From Streptomyces sp. RKND-216 (GTDB taxonomy: Bacteria; Actinomycetota; Actinomycetes; Streptomycetales; Streptomycetaceae): a stretch of DNA of 64,000 bases. This document shows positions 59,001-64,000 of this stretch, in pieces. Position 1 is the stretch's first letter; every line of letters starts with the position of its first letter. The notes below the pieces were generated by a model that was not told the DNA's origin, made no database searches, and saw only the letters and a list, made by a program, of their open reading frames with translations. Location: positions 973,001 to 1,037,000 of the forward strand of contig NZ_SSBQ01000002.1 of assembly GCF_004795255.1 (NCBI RefSeq). Direction: 5' to 3'. The position numbers were made by a program, and so were the translations under genes.

Positions 59001-62000
59001 ACCTCGGTGAGACCGTCCCCGGCGAGCATTTCAGCGTGTATCAGCCGGGCGGCCCGCTCCGGATGGGTCCCCCCTGCCGGGACATCGACGACGGTGGCGG
59101 AGACCCGAGCGTTCTCGGCACCCAGCATCCTGACGAATCCCGCCATGCGAGCGCCGTCGAGCGCGGGGCCGGTGTCCGGCACCCGGTGGAGTCCCTCCGT
59201 CACGAGGAGGACGCGCAGGTCGTGTCCGCGCCGCACGCGCACCAACCGTTGCAGTAGCCGCAGACGCGCTGTCCACGGCGCGGAATCGTCGGCCCGCTGT
59301 CCCCCTGCGGCGTCGCACAGGTCGACCAGCGCGGCGACGTCACCCGCTCCGTCCGCTCCGTCCGCGCACCGGGCCGCGATACGGTCGGCCGCCGACTCGT
59401 CGTCCAGGATGTCGCCCCCCAGCGCGGCGCCCGTCCCGTGCAGCACCAGTGTGACGCGGTGGCTTCCGAGTCGTACGGCGAGGGCGCGGGCCAGTGCTTC
59501 GGTCCGGTGGGTGAAGACGCACACCACGCGCCCGGTGAGCGCCCCCACGCCCGGAGGGAGGGCCTCGGGCGTCCAGACGGACGTGTAGAGAGCCGGTCCG
59601 TGGAGTGTCGGGGACGGCTCCGCCTCAACGGAACGGCGCCGCTGCGGGTCGCCGAGGTGAGCGGCGGCCGTGCCCGGTGATGGTCCCGGTCTGCCGGGCT
59701 CCTCCGGCCCGTCCTGTGCCGGGGCGGGCAGCCAGTAGCGGTCGCGCAGGAACGGGTAGGACGGCAGTGAGACGAGCCGCCGCCGCTCGGCGTGGAGGGC
59801 GTCCCAGGTGACGTCGCCGCCCGCGACCCAGTGGACGGCCACGCGGCGCAGTTCCGCCAGCCGGTCCTTCCCGGGGCGAGGGGCGGCGCAGACGCCGACC
59901 GGGCGCGCATCACCGGGGACACGTCCCCGCAGCACCTCCTCCGGGGTCCTGCCCGCTGCGACCTCGTCGAGCAGCTCGAGGAGGCGTTCCTCCTGGGCGA
60001 CCACGACGGCGAGCCGCTCCCGCAGCCCTTCCCTGCCCACCTGGAGTGTGTAGGCCACCTCCGGGAGTGCGGCGCGTTCGCCCGCCGCTTCGTCGGTCCG
60101 CAGCCGCTCGGCCAGGCGCCGTGCCACCTCGCGGAGGCGGTGAGGGTGAGTGGCCGACAGCACGATCAGCTGAGGATCGGGTTCCGACCCTCCTGGGCGA
60201 GGCGGTGACCCGTCGGGGGCAGGCACGTGCTCCTCGACGACGACGTGGACGTTGGCTCCTCCGGCGCCGAAGGAGCTGAGACCGGCCCGTCTGGGCGCGG
60301 CAGCGCCGTCCGCTGTGACCGGGGCGTGCCACGGCTCCGCCTCCCGCACGACGCGGAAGGGCGAAGTCTCCCAGTCCACCGCCGGGTTCAGCTCTCTGGA
60401 GTGCAGCGACGGCGCGAGGCGACGGTGGCGCATCTGCAGGATGACCTTGGTGAGGCCAGCGATGCCCGCGGCGGCCTCCGGGTGGCCGATGTTCGACTTC
60501 ACCGACCCTATGGCGCAGGAGCCCGGCGGCAGATGGGCGTCGGCGAACGCCGTGGTCAGACCGCTGATCTCGATGGGGTCACCCAGCCGGGTGCCGGTGC
60601 CGTGGGCTTCCAGGTAGCCGATCGTGCTCGGGTCCACCCCCGACTCCCGTACGGCGCGGAGTACGAGTTCCGCCTGCGCCGCGGGGTTGGGGACCATGTA
60701 GCCGGTGGTGCGGCCGCCGTGGTTCACGGACGTTCCGCGGATGACCGCGTGGATGCGGTCGCCGTCGGCGAGGGCCGCCCCCAGCGGCCTGAGTAGCAGC
60801 GCGCCAACCCCCTCCGCCGGGGCGAACCCGTCACCGTCCGCGCCGAAGCTGCGGCAGCGGTGGTCGCTGGAGGTCATGCCCAGCCGCGCCTGCTGACGGA
60901 ATTTGTGCGGGTGCAGGGACAGGTTGACCCCGCCCACCACGGCTGCCGAGCACTCGCCGCGCCGTAGGCTCTGCGCGGCGAGGTGCAGCGCGGTGAGGGA
61001 CGAGGAGCACATGGTGTCGACGGCCATGCTGGGGCCGCTCAGGTCGAGCAGGTACGACACCCGGTTCGCGATGCCGGCGACCGCCGACCCGGTGTCCTCG
61101 GGTTCGCCGGACAGGGAGCGCTCGACGCCGAAGAAGGGGTACTCGTTGTACATCGTCCCGGCGAAAACACCCACCCGGGAGCCGATGCGCTCCCGCAGGC
61201 GGGCACGGCTGTAACCGCCGTCCTCCAGGGCCTCCCAGACGACTTCCAGGAACAAGCGCTCCTGCGGATCCATCAGCCGGGCGTCACGAGGCGTGATCCC
61301 GAAGAACAGGGGATCGAAGCGGTCCACGCCGTCCAGGAACCCGCCGTGCATGAGCTGGGCTCCACAGGCCGCGACGGGACGGTCCGGGGGGACGGGGGTC
61401 ACACAGTCCCTGCCCTGCTCCAAGTTCCGCCAGAACTCGCGCAGATCGGGCGCCTGCGGGTAGCGCCCGGCGAGACCGACGACGGCCAGGGGCTCCGCCT
61501 CCGGTGTCCCGCCGTGGGCAGGGGGTGCGGCGCTCACGGCCGGGGCGGGAGGAGCGGGCACCGCTGGACCGGCTGCCGCGGCAGCGGGCTTTCCGTCAGC
61601 AGGTTCCCCGGCGGCGGACTCCCCACTGTTCTCGGTCCACGGCCCGTCGTGCAGTCGCACCAGATGGTCGGCGACGCCGGCGAGGTCGCGGTACTCGTAG
61701 AACACCGTTTGCGTCACGGGACCGACCTCCGCCTGCAACCGGGCGTTGAGCCGGGAGACGAGCAGCGAGGTGAGTCCGTACTGCTCAAGCGGCACCTGCG
61801 GATGGAGTCGTTCGGCGGGGATGCCGCTCGCCTCGGCGTACAGGTCCGTCAGGTACCGCTCGGCACGGCGTAACGCCTGTTCCCCGGCGGCGGAGGCGGG
61901 TTCCGCTTCCGGCGGCAACGGGGCGGCGTCGGGAGCAGGGCTGCTGTTTGCGGGCGGGCCGAACCGGTGGCGGTCCCCGGCGAACACGTGGCCGGGGAGG

Positions 62001-64000
62001 GTGACGCGCCGCCCGGGGACGGGCCACATACGGGCCCAGTCCACCTCGTGACCGCGCAACCACTGGTCCACGACCCGGGCGGGGTCACCGTCGGCAGCCC
62101 CCGCTGCGGGGTCGGCGACGCCCGTCCGCAGGTCGGAACCGGCCTGCCCGTCGAGGAAGCGGCCAAGGCCGGCGACCGCCCCGGGCAGGGTCCGGGCGGT
62201 CAGGGCAAGCCGGTGGGCGTGAGGTACTCGCCCGGTCTGCAGGGTCCAGGCGACATCCGGGAGGTTCAGGTTCGCGGCGTGCGTGGTCAGGTGGTCACAC
62301 AGCGTTCGTGCGGCGGTGGCGAGGCGCTCGCGGGTGTCGGCGGAGAGCAGCAGGAGCCGGCGGGTGTCGGGGCCTCCGGCATCGTGGTCGAACGTCGCGG
62401 ACTCGGGGACCGCGTCCGCCGCCTGCTCGCGGTCGGGGGGACGGGACGTCAGGATCGCATGACCGTACGAGCCGGTGGCCCCGACAGCATTGACGAGAGC
62501 GGTGCGACGGCCGTCTGCCGCCTTCTCCGTCCAGGGGCGGCCGCGGTCCACCACCTCGACGGGGAGAGCGGCCCAGTCGACGAGGTCGTTGCGGCGGCGG
62601 GCGACCGTGGTGGGTGCGATGGTGCCGTGACGCATCTGGAGGAGGACCTTGATGACCTGGGAGAGGCCCGAGGCCGCCTCCAGGTGCCCGATGTTGGGTT
62701 TGAGGGTACCGACGGGGAGGCGCGGTGCGTCGCCGGACGTCGCGAAGACCTCGCTGAGGGCCTCCAGTTCGGCGACGTCCGCGATGCCGGATCCGGCGGC
62801 CGCGCACTCCACGTAGTCGATGTCCCCGGGGGCTGAGCCCGCCTCGGCGAGGGCTCGCGAGAGCGAGTCGGCGAGCCGCTCGGCACGGGGCGCACCGTAG
62901 CGGGGGGCCCGTCCGACGTGGGACATCCGGGTGCCTTCCACGAGTCCGTGGACGACGTCGCCCGCGTCTGTGGCCGCTGCCGCGGGGCGCAGCAACAACG
63001 CTGCTACGCCTTCGCCCGGGTACCAGCCCGACCCGTCGGCGGGGAAGGCTTCCGGAGTGCCGGACGTCGCGAGCAGTTCCATGCCCTCCAGGAGTCCCCA
63101 GTGGTAGGGGTGCGCGAGCAGGTTGGCCGCCCCGACGACGGCCGCCCCGCATTCGCCTCGCCGCAGGCTCTCCACCGCCAGGTGGAGGGCGGCCAGGGAG
63201 GACGCGCATGAGGTGTCGACGGCCATGCTGGGGCCTTGGAAGTCGAAGAAGTGGGAGATCCTGTTGGGGACGTCGGACGCGGTCGCCGGTGTCCGTGCCG
63301 GGCCTCCGTCGGCCCAGTGGTCGGCACCGCGCAGCCGGTGGTCCTGCCACATCGTGCCGATGAACACTCCGACCCGCCCGGCCGACAGGCGCAGCGACTC
63401 GGCTGTGTGCCCGGCGTCCTCCAGGCACCTCCACACCGCCTCCAGCAGGAGCCGGGCCTGCGGGTCCACGAAGGGCGCCTCCGCCGGCGAGACGTGGAAG
63501 AGCAGGCTTTCAAACCGGTCGATGCCGTCGAGGAAGCCACCGCGGGGACGTGTTCCTCCCCGCGCGACCTCACCGCGGGAGGGAGGCACAGGCCCGACGG
63601 CGGACCTTCCGGAGGCCAGATTGTCCCAGAAGGTGTCCAGGTCGTCCGCTCCCGGGAAGCGACCCGCCATGCCGATCACGGCCATCGGTTCCGGCGCGGC
63701 GGGGAGCTGCGGCCACGGCCCGGTCTGTACGGCGGCCACGGTGCCCACCGGTGTCGTCGCGGGGCGGCCGAACGGGGGGCGCAGCCCTGCCGCGGAGCTG
63801 GAGGCGTGGGACGCGGCACCGCCGAGGAATGCCTGGAGGAAGACGTGTCCCTCGTCGAGCCCCAGGGATGTGGCCAGCCCCTCGAAGGAGAGCGCGCCGA
63901 TCGGGCACAGGCCGACACCGGCCGCCGCCTGTCCCATCATCAGCAGCTGCCCCATGTGGCCCGCTTCCAGGGTGAGGTAGCGAAGACTCTCCTCGCCGTA
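56042..64000 (-). CDS. LnmI-type NRPS-PKS, C-terminal 2,652 residues (5' end beyond window)
   Basis: This is the 3' part of a hybrid NRPS-PKS gene that runs off the right edge. Window residues 1-65 are the end of a SagB/nitroreductase-like oxidase domain (MGQLLMMGQAAAGVGLCPIG), the type that oxidises thiazolines in NRPS modules. Then follow KS (100-490, CASS kept but the first His motif reads ECAAAGSG, Ala400), ACP (GLTSLL, Ser near 744), KS (838-1257, Cys-His-His intact), KR (1480-1940, GGTGGIG and Tyr in VSDYAAANAF), ACP (GVESVML, near 2066), KS (2140-2553, intact) and a short tail. No AT is present. The last KS has no partners on this protein; its DH-ACP-KR are at the start of the next one, as in LnmI/LnmJ. 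The first KS is probably non-elongating and moves the thiazole intermediate from NRPS to PKS. Confidence 0.92.
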   Translation of the reverse strand, partial: YGEESLRYLTLEAGHMGQLLMMGQAAAGVGLCPIGALSFEGLATSLGLDEGHVFLQAFLGGAASHASSSAAGLRPPFGRPATTPVGTVAAVQTGPWPQLPAAPEPMAVIGMAGRFPGADDLDTFWDNLASGRSAVGPVPPSRGEVARGGTRPRGGFLDGIDRFESLLFHVSPAEAPFVDPQARLLLEAVWRCLEDAGHTAESLRLSAGRVGVFIGTMWQDHRLRGADHWADGGPARTPATASDVPNRISHFFDFQGPSMAVDTSCASSLAALHLAVESLRRGECGAAVVGAANLLAHPYHWGLLEGMELLATSGTPEAFPADGSGWYPGEGVAALLLRPAAAATDAGDVVHGLVEGTRMSHVGRAPRYGAPRAERLADSLSRALAEAGSAPGDIDYVECAAAGSGIADVAELEALSEVFATSGDAPRLPVGTLKPNIGHLEAASGLSQVIKVLLQMRHGTIAPTTVARRRNDLVDWAALPVEVVDRGRPWTEKAADGRRTALVNAVGATGSYGHAILTSRPPDREQAADAVPESATFDHDAGGPDTRRLLLLSADTRERLATAARTLCDHLTTHAANLNLPDVAWTLQTGRVPHAHRLALTARTLPGAVAGLGRFLDGQAGSDLRTGVADPAAGAADGDPARVVDQWLRGHEVDWARMWPVPGRRVTLPGHVFAGDRHRFGPPANSSPAPDAAPLPPEAEPASAAGEQALRRAERYLTDLYAEASGIPAERLHPQVPLEQYGLTSLLVSRLNARLQAEVGPVTQTVFYEYRDLAGVADHLVRLHDGPWTENSGESAAGEPADGKPAAAAAGPAVPAPPAPAVSAAPPAHGGTPEAEPLAVVGLAGRYPQAPDLREFWRNLEQGRDCVTPVPPDRPVAACGAQLMHGGFLDGVDRFDPLFFGITPRDARLMDPQERLFLEVVWEALEDGGYSRARLRERIGSRVGVFAGTMYNEYPFFGVERSLSGEPEDTGSAVAGIANRVSYLLDLSGPSMAVDTMCSSSLTALHLAAQSLRRGECSAAVVGGVNLSLHPHKFRQQARLGMTSSDHRCRSFGADGDGFAPAEGVGALLLRPLGAALADGDRIHAVIRGTSVNHGGRTTGYMVPNPAAQAELVLRAVRESGVDPSTIGYLEAHGTGTRLGDPIEISGLTTAFADAHLPPGSCAIGSVKSNIGHPEAAAGIAGLTKVILQMRHRRLAPSLHSRELNPAVDWETSPFRVVREAEPWHAPVTADGAAAPRRAGLSSFGAGGANVHVVVEEHVPAPDGSPPRPGGSEPDPQLIVLSATHPHRLREVARRLAERLRTDEAAGERAALPEVAYTLQVGREGLRERLAVVVAQEERLLELLDEVAAGRTPEEVLRGRVPGDARPVGVCAAPRPGKDRLAELRRVAVHWVAGGDVTWDALHAERRRLVSLPSYPFLRDRYWLPAPAQDGPEEPGRPGPSPGTAAAHLGDPQRRRSVEAEPSPTLHGPALYTSVWTPEALPPGVGALTGRVVCVFTHRTEALARALAVRLGSHRVTLVLHGTGAALGGDILDDESAADRIAARCADGADGAGDVAALVDLCDAAGGQRADDSAPWTARLRLLQRLVRVRRGHDLRVLLVTEGLHRVPDTGPALDGARMAGFVRMLGAENARVSATVVDVPAGGTHPERAARLIHAEMLAGDGLTEVCHDGEVRRRRRLVALPASPARPVELDPHRAYLVTGGTGGIGAAAARRLVRRGARLVALTGHRPVPPRAQWSSLDPDSRDGAVAALVRDLEAAGAHVLLHAGSLADIGRSRAFLDRVRDELGPLGGVLHCAGRGPLGTPSFAGKSVADVRAVMEPKAEGVETLARLCASDELDFFVLFSSLSAVSPLLARGVSDYAAANAFLDYFAEHRALGLPGLRSVNWPTWSQNGMGADHPDGCAPAGVGSLSEEEGLRLLERLLTLPPDVSRVVVCPPLDSELVSPDALLGADPTHEEPLAPGRLARPGTAPSTPGAVPDISAPTAADVTTALPGAPYAPSSSALQSGAQHTPSGSPVPQPSPVEQLVTESQEDALAWLTPLFAEVLAIDEADLDPTVPFGDLGVESVMLGELVFRMEEATAASLDPAVLLEHPTLHQLASHLEALGVRSRADVPRPSGPAPAPATGAPPVEDHGGMSGRVAVIGMAGRFPGAPDVAAFWDNLVAGRCSVTEVPPSRWDVRDLYRTEYAHGRSVSKWGGFVEGVEYFDPDWFGMTEAEAVALDPVIRLFLEEAATCLTDAGYREQELAGRAVGVFAGARTTGYGRRARTLPGGVGMGGDQNFVSARVAHRFDFRGPNVVVDTACSSSLVALQAACRSLREGESEMALAGGVDVLLDEEPYLDFSAAHALSRVGRCATFDENADGFVPGEGCAVVLLKPLESALRDGDRVHAVIESVAVNNDGRTMGLTTPNPVAQAEVIGRALTESGLRARDIGMIEAHGTGTMIGDPIELRALTEAFRRDTDLTGFCAVGSAKSNVGHLLSASGMAGLVKAVLAVREGVIPPTLFCDTPNPRFDFDASPFFPNRVPRTWTPPAGGRRIAGVSAFGLGGTNAHILVGSPESPAPSAPAPRSPLPAPEFRRRRLWLERESVSVPEPASAPGPAHTIPSARPHQGEDSASRPSLTTSLLDIGPGAAASAGRWVVPASRPEGQQC

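Noticed and set aside
38600..63700. Repeated similar DNA segments across the PKS genes
   Set aside because: They are homologous KS, KR and ACP coding regions within the megasynthases, not insertion sequences or tandem arrays.

Overview
The window is high-GC DNA with strong third-position GC bias, GTG starts, stop/start overlaps and typical actinomycete families (a conservon, geosmin synthase, an EshA-type protein, a crt cluster). I read it as a Streptomyces chromosome, in a region rich in specialised metabolism. No tRNA, rRNA, CRISPR array or insertion sequence was seen.

Bases 1-7157 hold an isorenieratene-type carotenoid locus. The end of a probable lycopene cyclase gene, crtT and crtU on the + strand converge on crtE-crtI-crtB and a Rieske protein on the - strand. 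Upstream of crtE on the same strand is a class I terpene synthase with a P450 (7490-9989). A perfect 24-bp hairpin separates that pair from a complete conservon (10331-14706: cvnA-B-C-D plus a CYP157-like P450 whose K-helix lacks the EXXR Arg). Next come a GNAT acetyltransferase, an XRE-cupin regulator and a divergent flavin-disulfide oxidoreductase/methyltransferase fusion. A two-gene operon follows, encoding an EshA/family 2B encapsulin shell protein and a two-domain geosmin synthase (18529-22137).

The right two thirds (about 22970-64000) is a biosynthetic gene cluster read almost wholly on the - strand. Its core is a trans-AT hybrid NRPS-PKS of the leinamycin family. The LnmI-type protein is cut by the window edge inside its thiazole-forming oxidase domain. 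The LnmJ-type protein of about 7,391 aa ends in ACP-DUF-SH-TE, where SH is the PLP-dependent thiocysteine lyase type and DUF its partner. Downstream and translationally coupled are a LnmK-type acyltransferase/decarboxylase, a donor ACP and an HMG-CoA-synthase-like enzyme, which together form the beta-alkylation cassette. A type II thioesterase and an Sfp-type phosphopantetheinyl transferase follow. Accessory genes are a P450, two DUF3224 proteins, an MFS exporter, a PIG-L deacetylase, an acyl-CoA ligase and a SnoaL-like protein.

How it should work: the NRPS part (mostly outside the window) makes a thiazole starter. The two PKS proteins extend it using a trans-acting AT that is not in this window. 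The LnmK/ACP/HMGS set adds a propionate-derived beta branch. DUF-SH installs sulfur from cysteine, and the TE releases the product. The accessory genes probably tailor, export or protect against a thiol-reactive product. The family assignment is firm from domain order and motifs. The exact product is unknown, and the degenerate ACP in the fifth module and the accessory gene set suggest a family member that may be undescribed.
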